Source: Thermohalobaculum sp965247385
GTDB lineage: Bacteria; Pseudomonadota; Alphaproteobacteria; Rhodobacterales; Rhodobacteraceae
Assembly: GCA_965247385.1 (NCBI GenBank)
Contig: CBDFHG010000002.1
Coordinates: 558,001 to 622,000 of the forward strand
Direction of reading: 5' to 3'
Length of the DNA stretch: 64,000 bases
Numbering within the stretch: the first letter of the stretch is position 1; each line of letters starts with the position of its first letter. The notes under the pieces were generated by a model that was given only the letters and a program-made list of their open reading frames with translations, made no database searches and had not been told where the DNA came from. Of this stretch, positions 8,226-16,980 are shown in pieces. The translations under genes and the position numbers were made by a program.

Positions 8226-8984
8226 TCAACGTTCGCGCAGTTTGCGCAGGACGACGGGAAGTGCTGCAAGCACCGCCAATCCGAGCAGCGGAAGCAGGAT
8301 ATGAGGCTCGAAAATCACCCCGATATTCGGCTCAGTGCCCTCGTCCAGCACCTCGCCCAGCCCGGCGCCGACCGAGCTGATTACCGCAGTGGCCGGGGCG
8401 ATACCGACAAAGGTCGTCCAGATGAAATTACCGAGCCGGACATTGACGAAAGCCGGGGCGAGATTGGCGATGAAGAAGGGGATCGCCGGGATAAGCCGCA
8501 TGACCAGAAGGAAACTGATCTCGCCCTTGGCCACCTCCTCGTCGATACGGCGAAGCCAAGGCCCGGCGCGCTCGTGCAGCACCGCCCCCAGCGACGAGCG
8601 GGCAGCGAGGAAGATCAGAGTCGCGCCGATAGTGGCGGAAAACACGGTCAACGCCGCCGCCATGACAGTGCCGAACACGAACCCCCCTGCCATTGTCAGC
8701 CAGATCGCCCCGGGAACCGAGAAGGCGACCGAGATTATATAGATCGCCACGAAGGCGAAGCTCGCGGTCATCAGGTTGCGGTCGCGCCACCCGACCAGCG
8801 CCTCGCGATTCTCCGAAACCGTCCGCAGGCTCAAGTAATCTCCCGCGAGAAAATAGGCCAGCACCGCACCCACCGCGAGCACCACGATGGGTAGAAACCG
8901 CAGCACGTTTCTGGTTTGTGCGGGCACGGCATCATTTCCATGTTCAGCGCCGCCCGGCAGGGACATCGCGAAAATTCCTTGCAT
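8226..8984 (-). CDS. TVP38/TMEM64 family inner-membrane protein
   Basis: 252 residues with hydrophobic segments near 28-47, 72-97, 101-125, 165-190 and a final helix at about 225-245. The family core (VTED/SNARE-associated fold) is seen in the glycine-rich stretch PGAIWLTMAGGFVFG and in the segment RLIPAIPFFIANLAPAF. These proteins are thought to act in lipid or small-molecule movement in the membrane. Two starts are plausible: ATG 8984 (with GGGGTGG upstream) or ATG 8966 (with AAGGAA upstream). It is followed after 16 bp by the flavoprotein gene, so the two form an operon, a pairing that is sometimes fused in other bacteria. Confidence 0.85.
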   Translation of the reverse strand: MQGIFAMSLPGGAEHGNDAVPAQTRNVLRFLPIVVLAVGAVLAYFLAGDYLSLRTVSENREALVGWRDRNLMTASFAFVAIYIISVAFSVPGAIWLTMAGGFVFGTVMAAALTVFSATIGATLIFLAARSSLGAVLHERAGPWLRRIDEEVAKGEISFLLVMRLIPAIPFFIANLAPAFVNVRLGNFIWTTFVGIAPATAVISSVGAGLGEVLDEGTEPNIGVIFEPHILLPLLGLAVLAALPVVLRKLRER

Positions 8985-9109
8985 TTCACCACCCCTTCAG
9001 CGGCACCTGCCGATATTGGGTATCACACCTGCTTCTGGCCAGTCCCCATCACGGGGGGTTGATACCAATTGTCACGACTGAAACATGGTAAAATCCGTTC
9101 TGGGGCGCG

Positions 9110-9138
9110 TTGACTTGGTGCTTTGGCCGGGCTATACG
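9110..9138 (+). promoter_or_regulatory. Sigma-70-type promoter of rpmH operon
   Basis: TTGACT (9110-9115) and TATACG (9133-9138) are separated by exactly 17 bp. The box pair lies 110 bp upstream of rpmH, leaving a long untranslated leader. It is the only strong promoter-like pair I see in the 264-bp gap between the TVP38 gene and rpmH. Confidence 0.6.
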
Positions 9139-9248
9139 CCGCGTCTCTGAATTAATGTCTCTGCAGACACTGCGGCGCGCGGGATCATCGCGGCGCACCT
9201 TGTCGGGGTTCGGCACCGGGTATAGATTCCTGGGCACAGGAGGATGAA

Positions 9249-9383
9249 ATGAAGCGTACCTATCAGCCGAGTCGGCTCGTCCGCAAGCGCCGCCACGGGT
9301 TCCGTTCGCGCATGGCCACCAAGAATGGCCGCACGATTCTGAACCGCCGCCGCGCCCAGGGCCGCAAGCGCCTGTCGGCGTAA
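9249..9383 (+). CDS. rpmH: Ribosomal protein bL34
   Basis: A 44-residue, strongly basic protein beginning MKRTYQPSRLVRKRRHGFRS and ending in RRRAQGRKRLSA, a full-length match to bL34 of the 50S subunit. An AGGAGG site (9239-9244) precedes the ATG. It opens the conserved cluster rpmH-rnpA-yidD-yidC that couples ribosome, RNase P and membrane-insertion genes. Confidence 0.98.
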   Translation: MKRTYQPSRLVRKRRHGFRSRMATKNGRTILNRRRAQGRKRLSA

Positions 9384-9416
9384 CCGGGCGGGGCTTTGAT
9401 CGCCCCGATACACAGC

Positions 9417-9845
9417 ATGACACCGCCGGACAGCCAGGCACCGCCCCTCGACCAGGGAACGGGTGCGCCCGTTGGGATATTGGCTCCGAAATCTTCCAAT
9501 CCGCTGAAAACACTGAAGAAACGAGCCACGTTCCTGGCCTGCGCGCGGGCGAAGTGCGCCCATTTTCCGGGCATGGTGGTGCAGGGCCGCAAACGCCAGG
9601 GCGTTGACCCGGAAGGCCCGCGCGTGGGCTTCACCTGCTCGAAAAAAGTCGGGAATGCAGTGGCCCGCAATCGTGCCAAGCGGCGGCTGCGCGAGGCCGC
9701 CCGGCTGGTCTTGCCGCGGTTGGGCCGTGACGGTTGGGACTATGTGCTGATTGGGCGGGCCGATGTGACCGCGGGGCGCCGTTTTAGCGCGCTGGTGGGC
9801 GACCTGGAGGCGGCATTGGCCAAGCTCCACGGTGGCTCGAAGTGA
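9417..9845 (+). CDS. rnpA: Ribonuclease P protein component
   Basis: 142 residues from ATG 9417; a TTG at 9396 would add seven. The RNP motif is clear: GFTCSKKVGNAVARNRAKRR, followed by LREAARL. This basic protein binds the catalytic RNA of RNase P and helps mature tRNA 5' ends. The N-terminal ~45 residues are poorly conserved. It ends in an overlap with yidD, whose GTG start shares bases with the rnpA stop, so translation is probably coupled. Confidence 0.95.
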   Translation: MTPPDSQAPPLDQGTGAPVGILAPKSSNPLKTLKKRATFLACARAKCAHFPGMVVQGRKRQGVDPEGPRVGFTCSKKVGNAVARNRAKRRLREAARLVLPRLGRDGWDYVLIGRADVTAGRRFSALVGDLEAALAKLHGGSK

Positions 9846-10081
9846 GTCCGCTTGCGCGTATTGCCGCCCTGCCCGTCCATGCCTACCGCCTGGTGATAAG
9901 TCCTTGGCTGGGCACGAATTGTCGCTTCCAGCCAACCTGTTCGACCTATGCGCTTGAGGCGCTCGATAAACACGGTGCCATCAAGGGCGGTTGGCTGGCC
10001 TTGCGGCGGATCATTCGCTGCCATCCGGGTGGCGGGTCAGGCTATGATCCGGTGCCGCCGGGACAGGAAAACGACCACTGA
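9842..10081 (+). CDS. yidD: Membrane protein insertion efficiency factor YidD
   Basis: 79 residues from GTG 9842, overlapping the rnpA stop by 4 bp. It shows the family hallmarks: YRLVISPWLGTNCRFQPTCS with the paired cysteines, YALEALDKHGAIKGGWLA and the RCHPGG motif. It is a small membrane-associated protein that assists YidC-dependent insertion. The usual next gene, yidC, is displaced by a 665-bp gap that contains a transposase relic. Confidence 0.96.
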   Translation: MSPLARIAALPVHAYRLVISPWLGTNCRFQPTCSTYALEALDKHGAIKGGWLALRRIIRCHPGGGSGYDPVPPGQENDH

Positions 10082-10260
10082 TCGCCAGCTCGAAAATGGC
10101 AGGCCGGACCGGCGATTCCTTCGGTGAGACCCCTGCATAAGGCCCAATATGGCTCGGGGTTTCAACCGAACATGCGAATTGGCGTGATAATTTGCTCCGC
10201 CCCAGCGGTTATCCGGTGATTTTGACCGCTATTCGGGGAATTTCCGGAATTTTGCCGCAC

Positions 10261-10510
10261 TTATCCTATGGGGACCGGTTCTCGAATGCCATATAGCGTG
10301 AGGAATTTGGCACCTTTGCGGATGTTGCTCGCCATCGCTGCCAGGCCATAGAATGTCCGGTTCCTGTCCAATCCCATGAACCGCGTCCGGGCCAAGCCAT
10401 ACAGCCGCTTACAAGTGGCAAACGGGCGCTCCGCGCCGCTGCGGGTTACAGCGATTTCCTTGTTGCGCTCATGATCGCCCGCCGACAGGGGACCGGTTAC
10501 GTGACCCTTG
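10261..10510 (-). pseudogene. IS5/IS1182-like transposase C-terminal relic
   Basis: On the minus strand one frame reads GDHERNKEIAVTRSGAERPF, then ATCKRLYGLARTRFMGL, then AAMASNIRKGAKFLTLYG, ending at TAA 10261-10263. This is the C-terminal end of an IS5- or IS1182-type DDE transposase, including the conserved glutamate region (SGAERPF). The rest of the gene is missing. A sequence GAGACCCCTGCATAAG at about 10123 resembles an IS5-type terminus. The remainder of the 10082-10746 gap shows no other gene. Confidence 0.75.
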
Positions 10511-10746
10511 AGCGTTTTCGTGCTTCAGAATACGGTCTCGCATATGCTCGATACCATCACTGACGTGATCTTCGAATGCAGCGGCTCGAATCAAGGTGGC
10601 GAAGAGGGTTTTATGATGCGAGCACCGCATTTCGGCTTCTCCTGTCTGGCGATTGGCGCGGCGTCGCCGCGCACCGGCCCGGAAAACCCTTGACCTAGAC
10701 CCTGTCAGGCGCTTCAACGCTGGCGCAGTTACCCTTGGAGCGACGA

Positions 10747-12726
10747 ATGGGCGGCGAGAACGACAACAAGAACTTGATTCTGGCGGCAGTGCTGTCGATG
10801 GCGGTGGTCTTTGCCTGGCAGATGTTCATCGTGCCGCCGCCGCCACCCATCGATCCGGCTGCTGTCGAAGGCCAGGTGGACATGGTTCCCGCCGCCACGG
10901 TCGATGGCGGCACCGCCACGCTTGAGACTGCCGGCCAAACGGCGCAGAGCCGGGGCGAGGCGTTGGCCGGCGCGGCGCGCTTTGAGATCGCAACCGAGGC
11001 GCTGTCCGGATCGGTGGCGCTGACCGGCGGGCGACTCGACGATCTGCACCTGTTGCAATACCGCGAGACGCTGGAAGCCGATGCCGAGACCGTGACGCTG
11101 CTGAACCCGGCGGACGGACCGAGGCCCTATTTTATCGACTACGGCTGGCGGCGCACGGTCGACAGCGACCCCGGCCCGCTACCCGGCGCCGCGACCCCCT
11201 GGACGATCGAGAGCGGCGAGATGCTGACCGCGGCGACGCCGGTCGTGTTGAGTTGGGACAACGGTCAGGGCCTAATCTTCCGGCGCAAGTTCGAGATCAA
11301 TGACAGCTACATGTTCACTGTCACCCAATCGGTCGAGAACACCACCGGCAATGCGGTGGCGCTGGCCCCGTATGGCGCCATCGCCCGGCGTGGCGAGCCC
11401 GACGGAGTGGGTTTCTACATCGTGCATGAGGGCGCGCTGGGGATGTTCGACGGCGAGTTGAGCGAAGTCGATTACGACGAGATGCGCGATCTGCCGCCCA
11501 GCACCGCCGAGCGCGGCCCGGTCGAGATCACCGGAGTTGCCGAAAATGGCTGGCTGGGCTTCACCGACAAATACTGGATGACCACCCTGGCGCCACAGCC
11601 GGGCCGGGCCTTCGATGCGGTCATGCGCGTGCTGAACATTGGCGGCACCGAGGAATTTCGCACCGAGATGCGGCTGCCGGTTCTGAGCATCGCCCCCGGC
11701 GCTTCCGCCGAGAGCGTCACCAATCTGTTCGCCGGGGCCAAGGAGGTCGCGACCATCCGCCGCTATCAGGACGAACGCGGCATCGACCGGTTCGAGGATG
11801 CTGTCGACTGGGGTTGGTTCTACTTCCTGACCAAGCCGCTGTTCTGGCTGCTGGATTTTGTCCATGGCTTGGTCGGCAACATGGGCGTCGCGATCATCGT
11901 GCTGACCCTGCTGGTCAAGGCCTGCCTGTTTCCGCTGGCCTATAAATCCTACGTCTCGATGTCGCGGATGAAAATGCTTCAGCCCGAAATGGAGAAAATC
12001 AAGGAGCGCGTCGGCGACGACAAGCAGAAGATGCAGCAGGAAATGATGGCCCTCTACAAGAAGGAGAAGGTCAATCCTGCCGCAGGCTGCCTGCCTATCC
12101 TGTTGCAGATTCCGATCTTCTTCTCGCTCTACAAGGTGTTGTTCGTCACCATCGAGATGCGCCACGCGCCATTTGTTGGCTGGATCCACGACCTCGCGGC
12201 GCCGGACCCGACCTCGTTGCTGAACCTGTTCGGGCTGTTCAGCTATGAAATTCCGGCGTTCCTGACGATCTTCTCGATCGGCATCTACCCGATCGTGATG
12301 GGCATCACCATGTGGATGCAGCAAAAACTGAACCCGGCGCCCACCGACCCGACCCAGAAGATGATCTTCGCCTGGATGCCCTGGGTCTTCATGTTCATGC
12401 TGGGCCAATTCGCCAGCGGGCTGGTGATCTACTGGTGCGCCAACAACATCATCACCTTCACCCAGCAATACATCATCATGCGCAGCCAGGGGGCCAAGAT
12501 TGACCTGCTGGGCAACATCACTTCCGGGTTCAAGCGAACGCCGGTCGTCGCCACCGACAAGCCGCCCGCAAAGACAAACACGGCAAAGGCGGACGAAGCC
12601 GAGTCGAATGAGGATTCACCCGAGGCGCCCTCGGGCGAGGGCAAGCAGGGTGGCAAGTCTGGTGGCAAATCCGGCGGTAAATCCGGCGGTAAACCCAGCC
12701 GCAAGCGGCGCCGCGGGAGCGCCTGA
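10747..12726 (+). CDS. yidC: Membrane protein insertase YidC
   Basis: 659 residues from ATG 10747 (GGAG just upstream; a TTG at 10735 is less likely because the family begins M-x-x-x-N-x-NLILA). TM1 is at about 11-27, followed by a large periplasmic beta domain (to about 350) and then the conserved insertase core: a lateral helix pair, KYKSYVSMSRMKMLQPEMEK coiled segment, the PAAGCLPILLQIPIFFSLYK segment and two further TM helices. The C-terminus is a low-complexity basic tail with GGKS repeats (about 12650-12700) and RKRRRG, probably ribosome-binding. It inserts Sec-dependent and independent proteins into the inner membrane. The start of the next gene is 9 bp downstream. Confidence 0.97.
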   Translation: MGGENDNKNLILAAVLSMAVVFAWQMFIVPPPPPIDPAAVEGQVDMVPAATVDGGTATLETAGQTAQSRGEALAGAARFEIATEALSGSVALTGGRLDDLHLLQYRETLEADAETVTLLNPADGPRPYFIDYGWRRTVDSDPGPLPGAATPWTIESGEMLTAATPVVLSWDNGQGLIFRRKFEINDSYMFTVTQSVENTTGNAVALAPYGAIARRGEPDGVGFYIVHEGALGMFDGELSEVDYDEMRDLPPSTAERGPVEITGVAENGWLGFTDKYWMTTLAPQPGRAFDAVMRVLNIGGTEEFRTEMRLPVLSIAPGASAESVTNLFAGAKEVATIRRYQDERGIDRFEDAVDWGWFYFLTKPLFWLLDFVHGLVGNMGVAIIVLTLLVKACLFPLAYKSYVSMSRMKMLQPEMEKIKERVGDDKQKMQQEMMALYKKEKVNPAAGCLPILLQIPIFFSLYKVLFVTIEMRHAPFVGWIHDLAAPDPTSLLNLFGLFSYEIPAFLTIFSIGIYPIVMGITMWMQQKLNPAPTDPTQKMIFAWMPWVFMFMLGQFASGLVIYWCANNIITFTQQYIIMRSQGAKIDLLGNITSGFKRTPVVATDKPPAKTNTAKADEAESNEDSPEAPSGEGKQGGKSGGKSGGKSGGKPSRKRRRGSA

Positions 12727-12735
12727 GGCCGCGCC

Positions 12736-13536
12736 ATGACCCCGGCAGCATCTTCCGATCAAGCGGTCACCCATGTTGCGCAAATCTGGCGTCATCCGAT
12801 CAAGGCCCTGGGGGCCGAGCGGATCGAGCGGGTTACGCTGGCCGCTGGCCGGACCATGCCATTCGACCGGGTCTGGGCGCTGGCGCATGAGAAGACCCGG
12901 TTTGATTTCGATGCACCGGAATGGGTGGGCTGCGCCTCGTTTCTGCGCTGCTCGATAGCCCCTCTGTTCGCGGCGGTCAGCGCACGGTTCGATGAGGCGG
13001 CGGGGAAGCTGACACTGAGCCATCCGCAGCTTGACACGCTGACATTCGATCCCAGCGAGGCGCAGGACCGGGCGCGGTTCCGCGACTGGGTTGCGCCGAT
13101 CTGCCCTGAAGGGGTTCCCGGCCCGCTGGCCCTGGCGCAAGCGCCGGGACGCGGCATGACGGACAGCGACTTTCCCTCGGTCTCGGTCAAGTCGCTGGCC
13201 TCGCTGCGAGCGATTTCGGAGCGTATGGGAGTGACCCTGGACCCACGCCGGTTCCGGGGCAACATCTGGTTGGATGGCGGTGCGCCCTGGGAGGAATTCG
13301 ACTGGGTCGGCAGCGAGATCGCCATCGGTGGGGCACGGCTGAGGGTCGTCGAGCGGGTGGTTCGCTGCAACGCCACCAAGGCCAACCCGGAGACCGGCCT
13401 CCGCGACGCCGAGACCCTGGGCGCGCTGGAGACCCATTTCGGCCATAAGGATTTCGGCGTCTATTGCGAGGTGGTCGAGGGCGGTACGGTTGCCGCCGGC
13501 GACCCGCTAATTTGCAACTCGGCGATGCAGGTCTGA
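12736..13536 (+). CDS. MOSC domain protein
   Basis: 266 residues. The N-terminal half has the MOSC_N beta-barrel signature (IWRHPIKALG, then MPFDRVWAL). The C-terminal half is a MOSC domain, with the pocket-lining RFRGNIWLDG and the conserved cysteine in RCNATKANPETG. MOSC proteins bind sulfur or molybdenum-cofactor ligands; the specific reaction is unknown. It lies between yidC and engB, a conserved placement in Rhodobacterales, with 9-bp and 5-bp spacings that suggest co-transcription. Confidence 0.92.
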   Translation: MTPAASSDQAVTHVAQIWRHPIKALGAERIERVTLAAGRTMPFDRVWALAHEKTRFDFDAPEWVGCASFLRCSIAPLFAAVSARFDEAAGKLTLSHPQLDTLTFDPSEAQDRARFRDWVAPICPEGVPGPLALAQAPGRGMTDSDFPSVSVKSLASLRAISERMGVTLDPRRFRGNIWLDGGAPWEEFDWVGSEIAIGGARLRVVERVVRCNATKANPETGLRDAETLGALETHFGHKDFGVYCEVVEGGTVAAGDPLICNSAMQV

Positions 13537-13541
13537 ACCCC

Positions 13542-14252
13542 ATGGCAGTCGCGCATGTTCCCTTCACCATCATGAGCGAGGCCGATCCTCAAGCGATCGA
13601 GCGCGGGCGCAAGCTGTTCGCCGGCGCCTGCGACTTCGTCAAGGGTGTCGTGGCGATGGATGGCCTGCCCAGCGCCAACCGGCCCGAGGTCTGCTTCGCC
13701 GGGCGTTCGAATGTGGGAAAGTCCTCGCTGATCAACGCCCTGACCGGACGCAAGGCGCTGGCCCGGTCCTCGAACACGCCGGGGCGCACCCAGGAGATCA
13801 ACTACTTCGCGCTCGGCGTACAGGGGGGCTCTGGGGGGAGCGCAGAGGGGAGCGACAGCAGCTATCTGGTCGACCTGCCCGGTTATGGCTACGCCCGGGC
13901 GCCGCTGGAGAAGGTGGCGAAGTGGCAGGACCTGCTGCGTCAATATCTCGCCGGACGGGTGACGCTGGCGCGTGCCTATGTGCTGATCGACGCCCGCCAC
14001 GGTGTCAAGCCGGTCGACCACGAGATCATGACGCTGCTGGATCGCTCGGCGGTGTCGTTCCAGGTGGTGCTAACCAAGGCCGACAAGCCCAAGGCGGGCG
14101 AACTGGCCCGGACGCTAGAGGCAGTGAAGGCCGATCTGGGCAAGCATCCTGCCGCCTATCCGGAGATCATCGTCACCTCGTCCGAGAACGGCGATGGGCT
14201 GATGCTGCTGCGCACGGCCGTGGCTCAGTTGTTTGAAACTTTTCCAATCTAG
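13542..14252 (+). CDS. engB: Ribosome-biogenesis GTPase EngB/YihA
   Basis: 236 residues from ATG 13542; a second ATG at 13572 is possible. Motifs are G1 GRSNVGKSS, G2 TPGRTQ, G3 DLPGYGY and G4 TKADK, the standard TrmE-Era-EngA-like set. It acts in assembly of the 50S subunit. One oddity is a 15-residue Gly/Ser insertion (VQGGSGGSAEGSDSS) between G2 and G3, where relatives have about five residues. The 196 bp that follow before argB hold no gene I can support. Confidence 0.95.
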   Translation: MAVAHVPFTIMSEADPQAIERGRKLFAGACDFVKGVVAMDGLPSANRPEVCFAGRSNVGKSSLINALTGRKALARSSNTPGRTQEINYFALGVQGGSGGSAEGSDSSYLVDLPGYGYARAPLEKVAKWQDLLRQYLAGRVTLARAYVLIDARHGVKPVDHEIMTLLDRSAVSFQVVLTKADKPKAGELARTLEAVKADLGKHPAAYPEIIVTSSENGDGLMLLRTAVAQLFETFPI

Positions 14253-14448
14253 CAGGTTGCGCCATGTGCGCACCACTCACCACCCCGCCTCCCGACGGGT
14301 CTTTTGCGCCTGTTCGAAAGCTGGCGCTTTTGGCGCGCCGCCACCCGCCCCTCCTCCATCCGACGGGTGCCGACGCGCTGGCGCAAGAGAGAATGACCGG
14401 GTAAGAAGCCGGTGAATCGCCCGTCCACGCCCGTCCGGGGAGGCCGCC

Positions 14449-15354
14449 ATGGAGAAGTCCCAAGCCATGAAACGCGACTGGATCGCCACCGCGCGCACAC
14501 TGAGCGAGGCACTGCCTTATCTGCAGCGCTATGACGGCATGACCATTGTGGTCAAGTTCGGCGGCCACGCGATGGGCGACGCCGCCTCGATGGAGCGGTT
14601 CGCCCGCGACATCGTGCTGATGAAGCAGTGCGGGGTCCATCCGGTCGTGGTCCACGGCGGCGGGCCGCAGATCGGCCAGATGCTGGAGCGCCTGCAGATC
14701 AAGTCGAAATTCGTCGATGGGTTGCGGGTCACCTGCGCCGACACGGTCGAAGTGGTCGAGATGGTGCTGGCGGGTGCAATCAACAAGCGCGTCGTCGCGG
14801 CGATCAATGCCCAGGGCGGTAAAGCGGTGGGGCTCTGCGGCAAGGACGCCAACCTGATCATTTGCGAGAAGGCGTTAAAGCGGAAAATGGACCCGGACGG
14901 CAATATCGAGAAAGTGCTGGACCTCGGCTTCGTCGGCGAACCGGTCGAGGTCAATCCTCGGGTGCTGGAGGTGTTCCTCGAGTCCGATTTTATTCCCGTG
15001 ATCGCGCCGGTCGGTGCCGGCCGCACGGCGGACGAGACCTTCAACATCAATGCCGACACCGCCGCCGGCGCCGTCGCCGGCGCGATGAAGGCGGCGCGGC
15101 TGATGCTGCTGACCGATGTGCAGGGGGTGAAGAACAAGGCGGGCGAGGTGCTGGCTGACCTGACCCGGGCCGACATCGAGCGCCTGATCGCCGACGGCAC
15201 CATCGCGGGCGGCATGATCCCGAAGGTGGAAACCGCGCTGTACGGTATCGAGAAGGGTGTCGAGAAGGCGGTAGTAATGGACGGCCGCACGCCGCATGGC
15301 GTTCTTTTGGAGCTGTTCACCGAGCACGGCGCCGGTACGCTGATCAGCGCCTGA
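14449..15354 (+). CDS. argB: Acetylglutamate kinase
   Basis: 301 residues with a strong Shine-Dalgarno (GGGGAGG) before ATG 14449. It is an amino-acid kinase fold enzyme. The nucleotide-binding start VVKFGGHAMGD, the substrate loop VVVHGGGPQIGQML, FNINADTAAGAVAGA, and the C-terminal GGMIPKVETA are all present. It phosphorylates N-acetylglutamate in arginine synthesis. Length is normal. Downstream a ferredoxin-like gene follows after 182 bp. Confidence 0.98.
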   Translation: MEKSQAMKRDWIATARTLSEALPYLQRYDGMTIVVKFGGHAMGDAASMERFARDIVLMKQCGVHPVVVHGGGPQIGQMLERLQIKSKFVDGLRVTCADTVEVVEMVLAGAINKRVVAAINAQGGKAVGLCGKDANLIICEKALKRKMDPDGNIEKVLDLGFVGEPVEVNPRVLEVFLESDFIPVIAPVGAGRTADETFNINADTAAGAVAGAMKAARLMLLTDVQGVKNKAGEVLADLTRADIERLIADGTIAGGMIPKVETALYGIEKGVEKAVVMDGRTPHGVLLELFTEHGAGTLISA

Positions 15355-15536
15355 CGTTGACCTGCTGTGCCCGGCATCCATTATCCCGGGCGAAACAATC
15401 GGGCCAGAGCGGATGACAACGAAAGCCATATTGCACAACCTGCCGGGGGACATGACGCCATGATTATTGGCCTGCCCAAATACCAGGACGATGGCCCGAC
15501 CCGGCTGGGCTGGTCGATGGCGTTTGCATTCCACAA

Positions 15537-16226
15537 ATGACGGGTCAGCACGATTTGACCGAGCATCAGGTCGACCGAACTTCGGGCGCGGAGGGCCTCG
15601 CCGTGACCGGCGCCTTCCAGGTGGAAGCCGGGGACGGGGCGCCAGAGGGGATCGCAACGATCTGCCTGCTGGGCGCCGACCGGGAGCGGATGTGGACGGT
15701 ATTCTCGGCCAGTCCGGAAGCGGCGGATGGCAAGCCCGACCCGCTCGACCGGTGGTCGCGGCGGGTGATCGAGCGCCTTGCGGGTAGCCTTGACGCGGTG
15801 GCGCTGTTCCCGTTCGGCGGACCGCCCTATCAGCCGTTCCAGCGCTGGGCCACGCGGGGTGAGGGAGCGAACCCGTCGCCAGTGGCGATGCAGGTGACGG
15901 GCGCGCGCGGGTTGTGGACCTCGTATCGCGGGGCGCTGGGTTTTCGCGAGCCGATCGTGCTGACGGAACATGCGCCTGACAACCCCTGTCTCGGCTGCCC
16001 GGCGCCTTGCCTGACCGCCTGCCCGGTGGATGCCTTCGTAGGCGGCGCCTATGACGTGCCGCGCTGTGTCGCCCATATCGCCTCGCCCGCCGGTGCGGCC
16101 TGCCGCGAGGGTGGCTGTCTGGTTCGCCATGCGTGCCCCGCCGGGCGTGACGCGACCCCCTCCGCCGGGCAGTGCCGCTTCCACATGGACGCCTTTATCC
16201 GCGCGCGGCTGGCGGCAGGAGATTAG
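15537..16226 (+). CDS. QueG-like ferredoxin domain protein
   Basis: 229 residues. The C-terminal part carries a 4Fe-4S cluster motif CLGCPAPCLTACPVDAF and a further cysteine-rich stretch CREGGCLVRHACPAG. The N-terminal part has the Leu/Phe-rich fold seen in epoxyqueuosine-reductase-like ferredoxins but lacks an identifiable cobalamin-binding set. It is probably a cytosolic electron carrier or a reductase of unknown substrate. The position after argB recurs in Rhodobacterales, as I recall. Confidence 0.8.
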   Translation: MTGQHDLTEHQVDRTSGAEGLAVTGAFQVEAGDGAPEGIATICLLGADRERMWTVFSASPEAADGKPDPLDRWSRRVIERLAGSLDAVALFPFGGPPYQPFQRWATRGEGANPSPVAMQVTGARGLWTSYRGALGFREPIVLTEHAPDNPCLGCPAPCLTACPVDAFVGGAYDVPRCVAHIASPAGAACREGGCLVRHACPAGRDATPSAGQCRFHMDAFIRARLAAGD

Positions 16227-16284
16227 CGCCCCTTGCGTCGAATGCGCAGCATCCGGGACCGCGGTGATCATTGTAGATCGCGTC

Positions 16285-16354
16285 TAATACCAAAGCTCAT
16301 TGATGGTGCCCGTTATGGGCCCATAACGGGCACCATCAATGAGCTTTGGTATTA
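16285..16354. repeat. 70-bp perfect palindrome
   Basis: Two 35-bp arms are exact reverse complements with no spacer; the centre is GGGCCC at 16317-16322. The outer ends read TAATACCAAAG / CTTTGGTATTA. It lies 58 bp after the ferredoxin gene and could work as a bidirectional terminator or cruciform. The outer motif resembles the IS630-type end near 19575, suggesting a small terminal-repeat element. Confidence 0.95.
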
Positions 16355-16418
16355 TCCCCCTGGACTTGCCCCAGTCTATGCTTGCCTAGGCGCGGGCAAC
16401 ATACTAGCCTCCTCGACC

Positions 16419-16667
16419 ATGAATGTAACAACCTTCGACAAACTGGCCTATATCGACAGCCTCAAAGCTAATGGCGTGGCCGAAGACCAGGCGCGGGCGC
16501 ACGCGGCGGCGCTGGATACCGCGTTGCATGAGGTGGTGGCGACGAAAGCCGATATATCGGACGTGCGCGCCGATATCGCCACATCCAAGAGCGAGATTGT
16601 GCGCTGGGTATTTGGTATGTTGTTAGCCTTCGCCGGGCTGATAGTGGGGCTTCCGAAACTGTTTTGA
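16419..16667 (+). CDS. Small coiled-coil membrane protein (DUF1640-like)
   Basis: 82 residues from ATG 16419. A helix-rich N-terminus (FDKLAYIDSLKANGVAEDQA) leads into a coiled coil with alternating acidic and basic residues (VATKADISDVRADIATSK), then one membrane helix FGMLLAFAGLIVGLPKLF at the C-terminus. This is the layout of DUF1640/CCDC90-type proteins. The function is unknown. A paralogue lies inside the IS630 element at 49908-50255. Confidence 0.7.
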   Translation: MNVTTFDKLAYIDSLKANGVAEDQARAHAAALDTALHEVVATKADISDVRADIATSKSEIVRWVFGMLLAFAGLIVGLPKLF

Positions 16668-16728
16668 GTCCCCCCCCGCCCGCGCTGGCATCGAGACGCG
16701 GACCGCCGCGCGCCGTGACGCCGGAGAG

Positions 16729-16980
16729 ATGAACGGGGGCGAGGCGGGCAGGTTTACGGGCGGGGTGCAAGATGCCCCGCCCGCGAAGCCAACCCTTTCC
16801 GACTCCGGCATTGACAAGCATCTTGCCAAGCGGGCCCGTTCGCTGGCGTCGTTATCGTCGGTTGATTTTCAGGCGGCGCTTGGCCGGTGGCGGGGGTCGC
16901 CGGGGGCCTGGTCGTTTATACGTGACCGTCCGGTCTCGGGGCTCTGGTTCGGTTCAGCGTTGGCCGATTGCGCTCAGGTC
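16729..16980 (+). other. Possible gene remnant cut by the IS66 element
   Basis: The 306 bp between the small coiled-coil gene and IS66 contain one short frame with LSDSGIDKHLAKRARSLASL, a helix pattern seen in phage or plasmid DNA-binding proteins. The frame loses coherence after about residue 55. It may be the remains of a gene disrupted near the IS66 insertion. Weakly supported; nothing else is visible here. Confidence 0.25.

Noticed and set aside
12645..12705. Tandem 12-bp repeat (GGTGGCAAATCC-like units)
   Set aside because: It is the Gly-Gly-Lys-Ser tail of YidC, an ordinary low-complexity basic end of that protein, not an independent repeat element.
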